A DNA stretch of 64,000 bases from Paraglaciecola sp. L3A3. GTDB lineage: Bacteria > Pseudomonadota > Gammaproteobacteria > Enterobacterales > Alteromonadaceae. Shown here in pieces: positions 25,964 to 34,593 of the stretch. Each line of letters begins with the position of its first letter. The stretch's first letter is position 1. Position numbers and translations under genes: made by a program. The stretch spans positions 727,501-791,500 of the forward strand of contig NZ_CP047023.1 in NCBI RefSeq assembly GCF_009796765.1, in the 5' to 3' direction. The notes beneath the pieces are model-generated. The model ran no database searches. It was given only the letters and a program-made list of their open reading frames with translations, and was not told the origin of the DNA.

Positions 25964-26869
25964 TCACCAACCTTTACTAATATCTCTTGTGGTATTTTCG
26001 CCTCGTAGGGTAATACGTTTAAAGCTAAATTCATTACCTTGAAAATGACTGGTAGCACGCATCTTCAGTTCTGCTAATACTTTGTTTAAATTACGATTGA
26101 GTTTTGCACTGCTACTAGTGGTTCGATATAACAAGGTGCTACGAGTGTGGCGTTGTTCGGTTGGCCGATGCGAAACGTAGCCAGAAAAAACTAATAAATA
26201 CTCTTCAATACTGGCTACCTCTTCTGGACTGAAGCCATCAAACTCCAAGTAATAGTCATTAAATATTACCGTGGCGGTTGCACTGGCATCTTCTGCAGAT
26301 TCACCATAGATGAGCCAGTTGAGCTTTTCAGCTAACACTACTCCTAACTCGTCACCTAATACTTTGGCTTCATCGCCCATTTTTTCTAGGATGCAGGATT
26401 GTTTGATGCAGGCGTAGGGAATGGCCCAGCCGTTAGGGCTTTGCACTTCAAAGCTATCTAAAAACTTTCCAGATTTAGCGTTTAACATACGGCCTTCGAT
26501 CCGGGCTTTGGCTTTTTTTATATAGTCGCTAGTTTGCACCGAGGCATACGTGCTAAATACCACCACTACATCAATAGGCGGGCGAGTAATAGAGCGAGCA
26601 ATATCTAATAATTCTGCATCAGTACGACGTGTGCGGCCTTGCTTAAATGTATCTAGGGTGATGCTGGTTTCGTCGTATATATCTGCAATATGATTGAGTT
26701 GCTGGCTAATACTGGTATGTACCCGTTTACTGATCCGGTTATCCCGGGCAATGGCGTCTTGATCGGCATCTTCTATCATCACCAGTAAATTAAGACTATC
26801 TGCTGCATATGAAGATGTGAATACCCCAACTGTGACACATAATAAGATAAATTTTGATAACCCACTCAT
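25964..26869 (-). CDS. exported protein, paralogue of the Sel1 protein's N-terminal domain
   Basis: 301 aa from ATG at 26869, chosen because AAGGAACC precedes it and it starts a clean signal peptide (LSKFILLCVTVGVFTSSYAA). Shared features with the 633-aa neighbour: a central strand-rich part (DVVVVFSTYASVQTSDYIKK), a Cys pair (YACIKQSCILEKMG), LGDELGVVLAEKLNWL, and YYLEFDGFSPEEVASIEEYL-LVFSGYV. It lacks Sel1 repeats. The fold is not recognised. First gene of the probable operon running down to 15088, so transcription should begin in 26870-26947. Confidence 0.55.
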   Translation of the reverse strand: MSGLSKFILLCVTVGVFTSSYAADSLNLLVMIEDADQDAIARDNRISKRVHTSISQQLNHIADIYDETSITLDTFKQGRTRRTDAELLDIARSITRPPIDVVVVFSTYASVQTSDYIKKAKARIEGRMLNAKSGKFLDSFEVQSPNGWAIPYACIKQSCILEKMGDEAKVLGDELGVVLAEKLNWLIYGESAEDASATATVIFNDYYLEFDGFSPEEVASIEEYLLVFSGYVSHRPTEQRHTRSTLLYRTTSSSAKLNRNLNKVLAELKMRATSHFQGNEFSFKRITLRGENTTRDISKGW

Positions 26870-26947
26870 GAATGGTTCCTTGCTTTTAGCCATAACAAAC
26901 GATTATCCATGGCTATGCAAAACTTAGGGACAGTTTTGGTTTGTAAG

Positions 26948-27838
26948 TTAAAGACACTTTAATTTATCGGCGTACATATTTTGGTCTGCTAGTTTCAATA
27001 ATTCATTCGGGGCTTTATCTTTAATATTACGAATAGCACCACCTATTGCGATTGATATAGGTGCATGAATTAATTTTTTGTCCGCTATTTGTAGAGTATA
27101 ATCTCCATTTATTATGTTGCGTTTACTGTCAATTATTTTTACTAATTGCTCTTCAGTTTCAACATTAGGTACGATCAATATAAATTCATCACCACCGTAG
27201 CGGCAAATGAAATCGCTTGCCCGATTGAACATCTGAAATCGGTCGGCGACATGTTGTAAAATTTTATCACCTGCCAGATGCCCATATTCGTCGTTTATTG
27301 TTTTAAAACCGTTTAAATCAAACATAATTAACGCATAAGGCCGTTGATAACGAATAAAGTCAGCTTCAAAATTTGCTAATCGCTGATCAAAGGCTGCACG
27401 GTTATATAATTTAGTTAACTTATCTTTTATCGCCCTTTGCTCTAGGGCTGCATATAACATGCTTCGTTCTCTAGCAAAACGAATTGCTCTTTTTAACGTT
27501 GAATAATTGATTTCTTCCTTTAATAAATAATCTTGAGCACCTAATTGGATGGCTTGAATTCCTAAAGATTCATCATTACCTGTGAGAACAATAATAGGTG
27601 TGTCGTTAGCCATATGTTTGACTTCAACTAGGGTTTGCAGACCTTGAGATTCAGGTATGTTGAGGTCGATGACAAGCAAATCAGGAGTAATAAAATGGAT
27701 CGCTGCTTGAAGTTTAGTCAAAGAACTGAAATCCACAATAACGTATTGGAAATTGTCGTCTAAATGTACACTTTGGTTAAACAAATAAACGTCATCTGCT
27801 GAGTCTTCTAATAAATATATGGTAAGAGTATTGGGCAT
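26948..27838 (-). CDS. response regulator with diguanylate cyclase output
   Basis: 296 aa. Receiver domain at residues ~5-125: acidic pocket EDSADD, phosphoacceptor Asp58 in LLVIDLNIPES, Thr in IVLTGND, Lys in YLLKEE. GGDEF domain follows (~135-296) with FDLNGFKTINDEYGHLAGDK and an intact GGDEF at ~215-219, so phosphorylation probably controls cyclic-di-GMP synthesis. It lies downstream of a histidine kinase and a single-domain response regulator on the same strand with short gaps, forming a branched phosphorelay set. Confidence 0.9.
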   Translation of the reverse strand: MPNTLTIYLLEDSADDVYLFNQSVHLDDNFQYVIVDFSSLTKLQAAIHFITPDLLVIDLNIPESQGLQTLVEVKHMANDTPIIVLTGNDESLGIQAIQLGAQDYLLKEEINYSTLKRAIRFARERSMLYAALEQRAIKDKLTKLYNRAAFDQRLANFEADFIRYQRPYALIMFDLNGFKTINDEYGHLAGDKILQHVADRFQMFNRASDFICRYGGDEFILIVPNVETEEQLVKIIDSKRNIINGDYTLQIADKKLIHAPISIAIGGAIRNIKDKAPNELLKLADQNMYADKLKCL

Positions 27839-27873
27839 AGTAGACCTTTAAATTCTTCCTCAGTAGGGAATGA

Positions 27874-28278
27874 TTAATTTGGGGTGGTATTGTACTTAAA
27901 CCAATATTCCGAAATAGTTGAGACTAAAGCTGATAGTTCTTCTAGATTATCTGGTTTAGTTAGGTACGACTTCACCCCAAGCTGGTAAGCGGCTTCTATA
28001 TCCTCTTCATTATCTGAAGTGGTATAAGTGACAATAAGCAATTGATTTATTTTACCTAATTCATTCAGTTTTTTTAAAACCTCAAACCCGCCTAACTTGG
28101 GCATATTTAAATCGAGTAAAATAATTTTATTGGCACCATTATTAGTTTCAAGGTATTCGATTAGTTTAGTGCCATCGTTTAATATGGTGATATCTGGTTT
28201 TTGTGGAAGTGTCTCGCAGGCCATTTTAAAAAAATAGACATCATCTAAATCATCTTCTACTAATACAATATGAACCAT
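27874..28278 (-). CDS. single-domain response regulator (Rcp1-like)
   Basis: 134 aa, receiver only. VLVEDDLDDVYFF supplies the acidic pair, Asp56 in IILLDLNMPKLGG is the phosphoacceptor, TYTTS holds the conserved Thr, and SYLTKPDN has the conserved Lys. The insertion pattern is that of Rcp1-type regulators that pair with phytochrome-like kinases having an HDLQEPLR box, exactly the kinase type encoded next to it (4-nt gap). Without an output domain it may relay phosphate or act by protein contact. Confidence 0.88.
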   Translation of the reverse strand: MVHIVLVEDDLDDVYFFKMACETLPQKPDITILNDGTKLIEYLETNNGANKIILLDLNMPKLGGFEVLKKLNELGKINQLLIVTYTTSDNEEDIEAAYQLGVKSYLTKPDNLEELSALVSTISEYWFKYNTTPN

Positions 28279-28281
28279 ATT

Positions 28282-31257
28282 TTATATACCTTTGATGTTT
28301 ATTTTGGGTAAAATAATTTCAAATTCAGCACCTTTATGTACCTCACTAGAACAGCTAATAGAACCATTATGTATTGATAAAATCTGTTGGCACAATGCTA
28401 AACCAATACCACTGCCTGGATAACTATCTTTGCTGTGCAAGCGCCTGAATGGGTCAAATATTTGTTCGGAAAATTTAGGGTCAACTCCGATGCCATTATC
28501 TTTAAAGATGATTCGAATTACGTCTGCTTCACTTACTACGCTTATATGAATAACCGGTTCATCGCCTTTCGTTTTAAATTTAATACTATTGGCTATTAAA
28601 TTTTGGAACAATTGGATAAACAAACCTTTATCGACCGTTAATAATATGTCTGTATTAGTAGTCTCGATAACTGCATGTTGTTCTGCAATCAGGTGGCTTA
28701 ATAAATCGAGACTAGCGACAATAATATCAGAACAGGGTACTGCGATAAGATCAATTTCTGAGCTATTTATTCGTGATAACTTTAACAAATCTTTGATCAT
28801 AGTTCGCATACGTTCAGAGGCATCAATTAGCCTAGAAAATTCGAATCTTATATGTTCATCGCTACTAATTTGATGCTGTAACCTTTGGGTTAATGAGGAG
28901 GAAAATGCGGTGATTTTACGTAATGGCTCTTGTAAATCGTGGCTGGCTACAAAAGCAAAACGTTCTAAGTATTCGTTAGAACTTTGTAGTTTTTCTAATA
29001 ACAAGGTGTGTTCGGTTATGTCTACAAAAGTCCCTAACATCAGTTCAGGTTGATTTTCATGGTTAAACTTAACAACACAATCAAAGGAATAACACCAAAC
29101 CCAATGACCGTCTTTATGCTTAAAGCGATATTTTAGTGAGAATACTTCACTGTCTACGGCGTGAGTAATTTTAGTTAAGTGTTGCTCGATTTTTGGGCGG
29201 TCGTCTGGATGATAAAATTCATCAAATTTACTAATACTATTTAATTCTTCAATATCGTAGCCAAGGATTTCGGTATATCGAGTATTTATGGTGGTGTTTA
29301 AATTTTCTTTTAAATCAAATAGGTATAATCCACAGATCGCTGAGTTAATTATTTTTTCTAGGAAGAGTTTACTATTCTCTGCTTCAATTTCTAATAATTT
29401 ACTCTTGTGAATATTTCTTAAAGAACCAGACATTATTAGAGGATTATTGTCTTCATCAAATATTGAATTTCCGATACTAACAAACCAATTATACTCACCG
29501 TATTCATTTAAACCTAAATATTCAATTTCATAAAGTTCGCGGGTTTTAAAATGTTGTGCTAATGCCTCATCAACCTTGTTTTTATAATCGGGATGAATAT
29601 GGTTATACCAGTCTGAAAATTCAGGAGTAGGTTCATCTTCTTTGCCTATCATTTTCATAAATCTTGGGGAGTAATTAGCGATTTTTTGTTCTACATTCCA
29701 TTCCCAAATACCATCTTGCGTCGCGGCAACAGCCCTCGCTAATTGTTCATGTGATTTTACCAAGCGATTTTGAATCAGCATCACATCACTAAGGTTTTTA
29801 TAGGTAACTATTCTGAACACTTGACCATTGTAGTCATAGGTCGATATATCCAATTCAATCGGAATAAATTGATCATGTTTAGGCTTAAGTTTGGCTAACA
29901 TGGATAGTTTTATATTCGCTTTAGAGGTTTGTGAAGTTACCACTTTTTCAAATACTATTTGGTCTTCAGTTTTTTCAAAGTCTATAAATTGATTAAAAGT
30001 TAAAGTGCTTAATTCTTGTCGAGAATAATTGGAGTCAGTAATAAATTTATCATTAGCTATGAGTATCTTACCTTCAAAACTATACAACAAAGTACCTAAA
30101 GGTAAATTGTCTAACATCAGGCTAGTCATTTTGGTTTCACCAAGACTAACTTGTGCTTGTTTTAGCTTTTCGTAATTACTTTCTGAAGTGGCAATAGTGG
30201 CTTTTAATTGGTTTTCTGTGTTAATTCTGGCGCTAATATCCCTAATAGTCGCTGTGCTGATTTTTATTCCGGCTAGCATGGAACTGCTTAAATTAACTTC
30301 AATTGGAATTAAGCGTTGGTCTTTATGTAACCCTTGTAACTTTGGGTTGCTTTGCCCCATTAAACGTTGAATGGGTGATTTAAAATAATCATGCAAATAT
30401 TGGGAATGTGATTTGATAACAGTGGCGGGTAACAATGTAGATAGGTTTTTGCCAATTAATTCTGCTTGAGTATAACCAAATAAAGCTTCAATTTTTAAAT
30501 TACAACAGACTATTGTTCCGTCTTTGGTCACACTAATCATTGCATCTGGGGCGTGTAACATTAATAAGTTACTATCATCTAGTGCACTACTTAGATCTGA
30601 GTATGCTGTTTTTAACTTTTTAATGAGTTTTAGTAGCAGAATCGGAAACAATAATATTAGAATAAATAACAAACTGCCTACGTATAACCATTGAATGGCT
30701 TGTGAGAATGCAAAACTAGTACTTTCCCTTTGTTGTGTATTTAATTCAAATGTCCTTGTTTTTAATAACGATATAGCGGCTAGTGCATCGGTATCATCGA
30801 CTTTGGCGATTAAATCTTGTTCTTTGATCGTATTTTTTGGAGCATTTTTTAATTCAACTAGTTTTGATTGATAGGCGAAAATAGTTTGTTTAATTGTTTT
30901 TAAAGCTTTGAGTTCGTCTTTAAATTGAAAATATTTAGATAACTGAGTTAATGTTGATTCTAGTGCCGTTATATCTGTTTCGATAAATTCTAAATATTGA
31001 GGATCTTGGCGGATAACATAGTTTTTAAAATGATGTATCAGTCCTCCATAACCTATGGCAGCATGTAGCTTGGCTATTTCATCATTAATATTTGCCATAC
31101 GAGAGTGATATTGTTGCCATGAGTTCTCAATAACGGTGAACCGGTGAACCAACTCTGCAGTATAAAACGAAAATATAATGACAAAGATTAAGGTGAATCC
31201 AGCGACACATTTTGTGTAATTCTCTAATCTGCCAATCTGACTATTTTTCTTATTCAC
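28282..31257 (-). CDS. membrane PAS-domain sensor histidine kinase
   Basis: 991 aa. Two TM helices (FTLIFVIIFSFYTAELV and QWLYVGSLLFILILLFPILL) bracket a ~150-residue helical periplasmic sensor resembling CHASE3. Then a PAS (LLMLHAPDAMISVTKDGTIV), a second PAS-like region (MLDNLPLGTLLYSFEGKILI), two PAS/PAC units (IWEWNVEQKIANYSPRFMKM; AICGLYLFDLKENLNTTINT), a HisKA box HDLQEPLRKITAFS with His at about 772, and HATPase_c (NLIANSIKFK, DNGIGVDPKF, GSGIGLALCQQIL). The start is GTG at 31257. It heads a three-gene set with two response regulators. The signal is unknown. Confidence 0.9.
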   Translation of the reverse strand: MNKKNSQIGRLENYTKCVAGFTLIFVIIFSFYTAELVHRFTVIENSWQQYHSRMANINDEIAKLHAAIGYGGLIHHFKNYVIRQDPQYLEFIETDITALESTLTQLSKYFQFKDELKALKTIKQTIFAYQSKLVELKNAPKNTIKEQDLIAKVDDTDALAAISLLKTRTFELNTQQRESTSFAFSQAIQWLYVGSLLFILILLFPILLLKLIKKLKTAYSDLSSALDDSNLLMLHAPDAMISVTKDGTIVCCNLKIEALFGYTQAELIGKNLSTLLPATVIKSHSQYLHDYFKSPIQRLMGQSNPKLQGLHKDQRLIPIEVNLSSSMLAGIKISTATIRDISARINTENQLKATIATSESNYEKLKQAQVSLGETKMTSLMLDNLPLGTLLYSFEGKILIANDKFITDSNYSRQELSTLTFNQFIDFEKTEDQIVFEKVVTSQTSKANIKLSMLAKLKPKHDQFIPIELDISTYDYNGQVFRIVTYKNLSDVMLIQNRLVKSHEQLARAVAATQDGIWEWNVEQKIANYSPRFMKMIGKEDEPTPEFSDWYNHIHPDYKNKVDEALAQHFKTRELYEIEYLGLNEYGEYNWFVSIGNSIFDEDNNPLIMSGSLRNIHKSKLLEIEAENSKLFLEKIINSAICGLYLFDLKENLNTTINTRYTEILGYDIEELNSISKFDEFYHPDDRPKIEQHLTKITHAVDSEVFSLKYRFKHKDGHWVWCYSFDCVVKFNHENQPELMLGTFVDITEHTLLLEKLQSSNEYLERFAFVASHDLQEPLRKITAFSSSLTQRLQHQISSDEHIRFEFSRLIDASERMRTMIKDLLKLSRINSSEIDLIAVPCSDIIVASLDLLSHLIAEQHAVIETTNTDILLTVDKGLFIQLFQNLIANSIKFKTKGDEPVIHISVVSEADVIRIIFKDNGIGVDPKFSEQIFDPFRRLHSKDSYPGSGIGLALCQQILSIHNGSISCSSEVHKGAEFEIILPKINIKGI

Positions 31258-31562
31258 TGGATTAATTCTATATCTAAGTACTTTTATTTAACTTAGCACA
31301 TTCTTGTAGGGAAAGTGGTACGGCTAAATCAGCTAAAACGATAATAAAATGAAAAACATAAAAATATTGTGCATAATTATGTATTAATAATTTGTCTCGT
31401 ATTTTATGCTGAATTTTGATTGTGAAGTAAACCTTTAAATACTGTTTAACACCCATTGCACGTTAATATTTCTGCTTATTTTATAATTTTTGTCTAAATA
31501 ATAAGAATTAAAATAATCAGAAGGTATTCATTAGCATAAAAAAAACTGTTTCTTCACAGAAT

Positions 31563-31578
31563 TGGCCTAATAGCTGCT
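31563..31578 (+). promoter_or_regulatory. possible sigma-54 promoter of glnN
   Basis: TGGCCTAATAGCTGCT keeps the GG and GC doublets of the -24/-12 consensus (TGGCACG-N4-TTGCA) at the correct spacing. It lies about 88 bp upstream of the glutamine synthetase ATG. Sigma-54 control fits nitrogen-regulated glutamine synthetase, but the central bases match poorly. The rest of the 31258-31665 gap holds no convincing gene; only a low-complexity 60-codon frame is open. Confidence 0.35.
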
Positions 31579-31665
31579 TCTGTAAAAGTTTAGACCTGAT
31601 TAGATTTGTCTTACCTAAAATAAGCAAGTCCCTTCATCCCTTTAGTTATAAGCCTAGGAAAAGAT

Positions 31666-33840
31666 ATGACTGGATTAACCTCTCGCAAACAAGCAATAAA
31701 TGAAATTACCAATCGCGCACCAAAACAGTGCAATATGACTGACCCTTTGAGCAAGATTTGGGCAACCGATGTTTTCAATCTTGGCGCGATGGAAGAAGCA
31801 TTATCAAAAAATGCTTTTAAAGCCATTAAAAAAACAGTACAAACGGGTGAGCCCTTAGACGCCGGCACAGCTGATGTTGTTGCTGCGGCGATGAAAGATT
31901 GGGCTATGTCGAAAGGCGCTAAATTTTTCTCTCATATCTTTTACCCTATGACTAACATTACTGCTGAAAAGCATGATGGTTTTATTATCACTAATTCTGA
32001 TGGTGGGGCTATAACTGAGTTTACCGGTAGCTTGCTGATTAAAGGTGAACCAGACGGATCTTCGTTCCCGAATGGTAGTTTACGTATGACTAACGCTGCA
32101 CGAGGTTATACGGCTTGGGATCCATCTAGCCCAGCCTATTTGATGCATACAGCTAATGGCGCAACCTTGATGATCCCAAGCGTATTTATGTCTTGGACAG
32201 GTGAAGCGTTAGATAAAAAAATTCCATTGTTACGCTCGAATAAAGCTATGGATAAAGCCGCACAGAAAGTATTAAGCTTGATGGGCGAAACAGAAATCGC
32301 TACCCTTAATTCTAGTTGTGGTGCAGAACAAGAATATTTCTTAGTGGACGAACATTTTGCTAATGCTCGCCCCGATTTATTATTAGCAGGACGCACATTA
32401 TTTGGTGCACCGCCAGCTAAAGGTCAACAGTTTGATGATCACTATTTTGGTGCAATACCAGCGCGCGTACAAGTTTTCATGCAAGACTTTGAAGATAAAC
32501 TTTACCGTTTAGGGATCCCTGCCAAAACTCATCATAACGAAGTAGCCCCTGGCCAGTTTGAAATTGCCCCTTATTATGAAGCCGCCAATGTGGCCGCTGA
32601 TCATCAGCAATTATTAATGACGTTGATGAAAAGCACAGCTAAAGAACATGGCTTTTTATGTTTATTACATGAAAAACCTTTTGCAGGTGTCAATGGTTCT
32701 GGTAAACATGTTAACTGGTCGGTAGGTAATGCCACTCAAGGTAACTTACTTGATCCTGGAAGCACTCCTCATGACAACCTTAACTTCTTGCTATTCTGTG
32801 GGGCAGTGATCCGTGGTGTACATAAATATGGTCCGTTGCTAAGAGCGGTGATTGCTTCTGCTGCAAATGATCATCGTTTAGGTGCGAATGAAGCGCCTCC
32901 GGCTATATTGTCAGTCTATTTGGGAGACCAATTAGAAGGTGTGTTTAACGACATTAAAGAAGGTAAGTTACTAGAAAAAGCAAAAGGTGGCTTAATGGAT
33001 CTAGGTCTGTCACAAATTCTACAATTTGAAAGAGATCCAGGCGATCGTAACCGTACTTCTCCGTTTGCTTTCACGGGTAACCGTTTTGAATTTAGAGCGG
33101 TAGGTTCGTCTCAATCCGTTTCTGGTCCTTTAGTCGCCATGAATACTATGTTGGCTGATTCTTTAAATTGGATCGCTGAAAAATTAGAAGCAGTGCTTGT
33201 TAAAGGTGAAGATAAAACCGCGGCAGTGATTACCGTACTACAAGAATTAATGTTAGAACATGGTAACGTTATTTTTGGTGGTGATGGGTATTCAAGCGAA
33301 TGGCATAAAGCTGCAGTTGAAGAGCGTGGACTTAAAAATATCCCCACTACTGCTGATGCATTACCGGCATTTAAAGAAGCCTCTGTGGTTGAATTATTTG
33401 CATCAACGGGTGTGTTAACGCCAGCTGAACTAGCGAGTCGCTTTGAGGTGTACGCAGAGCAATACGTCTTATCTATTGAAGTAGAAGCTAAAATAGTTAT
33501 TGGTATGGCCAGCACTAGAATCTATCCTGCTGCAGTCCAATACTTAAACAGCCTAGCTGAAACGGCTAATAATTTGAGCAAGCTAAATGTTTCAATTAGT
33601 CACCTTAGTTTGGCTGAAATTGCTGAAGAAACTGATGCCATGATGGCCGCTGTTGGTAAACTGAAAGATGCGATGTCGGTTGAAGACTTTGCTAGCGAAG
33701 AAGCACATATGGATCATTGTGCTAAGGTACTTTGCCCGCTTATGTTAGAAGTGCGAACTCATGCCGATGCTTTAGAATTAGTGGTTTCTGATGAATTGTG
33801 GCCATTGCCTAAGTATCAAGAGATGTTATTTATTAAATAG
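31666..33840 (+). CDS. glnN: type III glutamine synthetase
   Basis: 724 aa, the length of the GSIII (GlnN) family, much longer than GSI/GSII. It makes glutamine from glutamate, ammonia and ATP. Family text: PMTNITAEKHDGFI near residue 100, FEGTG-equivalent region TEFTGSLLIKGEPDGSSFPN, GAEQEYFLVD for substrate/metal Glu residues, HHNEVAPGQFEIAPYYE, GVNGSGKHVNWSVG for ATP/glutamate binding, and NDHRLGANEAPPAI. AGGAAAAG precedes the ATG. It is monocistronic: a strong terminator follows at once. It presumably adds to, or replaces, a GlnA located elsewhere. Confidence 0.95.
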   Translation: MTGLTSRKQAINEITNRAPKQCNMTDPLSKIWATDVFNLGAMEEALSKNAFKAIKKTVQTGEPLDAGTADVVAAAMKDWAMSKGAKFFSHIFYPMTNITAEKHDGFIITNSDGGAITEFTGSLLIKGEPDGSSFPNGSLRMTNAARGYTAWDPSSPAYLMHTANGATLMIPSVFMSWTGEALDKKIPLLRSNKAMDKAAQKVLSLMGETEIATLNSSCGAEQEYFLVDEHFANARPDLLLAGRTLFGAPPAKGQQFDDHYFGAIPARVQVFMQDFEDKLYRLGIPAKTHHNEVAPGQFEIAPYYEAANVAADHQQLLMTLMKSTAKEHGFLCLLHEKPFAGVNGSGKHVNWSVGNATQGNLLDPGSTPHDNLNFLLFCGAVIRGVHKYGPLLRAVIASAANDHRLGANEAPPAILSVYLGDQLEGVFNDIKEGKLLEKAKGGLMDLGLSQILQFERDPGDRNRTSPFAFTGNRFEFRAVGSSQSVSGPLVAMNTMLADSLNWIAEKLEAVLVKGEDKTAAVITVLQELMLEHGNVIFGGDGYSSEWHKAAVEERGLKNIPTTADALPAFKEASVVELFASTGVLTPAELASRFEVYAEQYVLSIEVEAKIVIGMASTRIYPAAVQYLNSLAETANNLSKLNVSISHLSLAEIAEETDAMMAAVGKLKDAMSVEDFASEEAHMDHCAKVLCPLMLEVRTHADALELVVSDELWPLPKYQEMLFIK

Positions 33841-33865
33841 CTTCAATAAAACCAAGTTACATTTC

Positions 33866-33900
33866 AAAAGCAAAAGGTTTACTCCTTTTGCTTTTTTTTT
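33866..33900 (+). terminator. rho-independent terminator of glnN
   Basis: AAAAGCAAAAGG - TTTACT - CCTTTTGCTTTT gives a 12-bp stem with a 6-nt loop, ending in a long T run (33892-33900). Confidence 0.9.
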
Positions 33901-33904
33901 GCCT

Positions 33905-34060
33905 ATAGAATGCTCACTTACTGTTTTGCTTAGGAAATTTTCAGCTGAAGTAAAGCCTGAAGAATACGATCAAACTTGGTGGCAGTTAGGTGAAAGATGC
34001 CCAGATGTTACAGCGCCCGTGGGTAGACCTATCGACACATTTGTTCCCGAAGCTAAATAA
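33905..34060 (+). pseudogene. peptidase M2 (ACE-like) fragment truncated by a MITE
   Basis: The frame reads LLRKFSAEVKPEEYDQTWWQ, LGERCPDVTAPVGRP, IDTFVPEAK then stop. Peptidase M2 (angiotensin-converting-enzyme-like dipeptidyl carboxypeptidase) has at this place W.vF.GEi.pe.Yn.aWW.LR.kYQGv..Pv.R....FdpgAK. Only ~45 residues from the middle of a ~600-aa enzyme survive, without the HExxH zinc site. The stop codon is supplied by the first bases of the MITE at 34058, and the 5' side begins right after the glnN terminator. Clearly a relic. Confidence 0.65.
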
Positions 34061-34311
34061 CCTGAATACTGGATAAGCCGAACCTGTCGATAACGCTCTT
34101 TTTGTGCCTAGCGGCGTTGGGCTGCCAAGCCGCGTTGGAGGAGAGTCTAGCAATAACACGTTATTACGTACGACAATCCGCCTTGCTATACACAAAAATT
34201 TCGTCACCGACTAAGCATTCAGGTAAGGTGATTTGGGTGAACGTTATTAAGCTATTGAATTGTAATGATAAATTTAGATTAGACGATACTTCTTATCCAG
34301 AACTCAGGTTA
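34058..34311. repeat. MITE-like element, complete copy A
   Basis: Ends TAACCTGAATACTGGATAAG (34058-34077) and CTTATCCAGAACTCAGGTTA (34292-34311) are inverted repeats with 2 mismatches in 20. The 254-bp interior is related to 34314-34500 and to 4621-4758 (minus). There is no transposase gene; a short open frame on the minus strand (33986-34207) is partly shared between copies but carries stops in copy B. Confidence 0.7.
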
Positions 34312-34333
34312 AATAACCTGAGTTCTGGATAAG
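34292..34333. repeat. perfect 20-bp inverted repeat at the junction of two MITE copies
   Basis: CTTATCCAGAACTCAGGTTA, then AA, then TAACCTGAGTTCTGGATAAG. The arms are perfectly complementary. It is formed by the right end of copy A abutting the left end of copy B. There is no T run, so it is not a terminator. Confidence 0.85.
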
Positions 34334-34500
34334 TCGAACCTCTCGATAACGCTCTTTTTGTGCCTAGGGGCGTTGGATTGTCTAGCAATAACACGTTATT
34401 ACGTACGACAAATTGCCTTGTTATACACGAAAAATTTCGTCACCGAGTGAGCATTCAGATCGGGGATTTGGAAGAATGTGATTAAGCTATTGAATTAGTA
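34314..34500. repeat. MITE-like element, partial copy B
   Basis: In direct orientation to copy A and 2 bp after it: TAACCTGAGTTCTGGATAAG, then landmarks AACGCTCTTTTTGTGCCTAG, AATAACACGTTATTACGTAC, ACGAAAAATTTCGTCACCGA, and AAGCTATTGAATT. The right terminal repeat is absent, so it is truncated near 34500. Bases 34501-34593 hold nothing recognisable. Confidence 0.65.
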
Positions 34501-34593
34501 TTATCTGGAGGGGCCGATAAGGCAGCAGATTTTTACTAATTACTTGTATAAGTGAAGTGTTGTTAATTGTTTATTAAAGGTGCTTTATTGTGA

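Noticed and set aside
10138..26869. Zorya-type anti-phage system
   Set aside because: ExbB/ExbD-like proteins suggested it, but there is no long-tailed ZorA, no OmpA-type ZorB, no helicase or nuclease, and most proteins are exported.
31274..31456. 60-codon minus-strand frame between the kinase and glnN
   Set aside because: Low-complexity AT-rich translation, no ribosome site, and no domain.
33986..34207. 73-codon minus-strand frame over MITE copy A
   Set aside because: Partly shared with the other copies, but copy B has stops and the frame starts in unrelated sequence; more likely a by-product of the repeat.
34292..34333. Terminator
   Set aside because: The stem is perfect but has a 2-nt spacer and no T run; it is the junction of two repeat elements.
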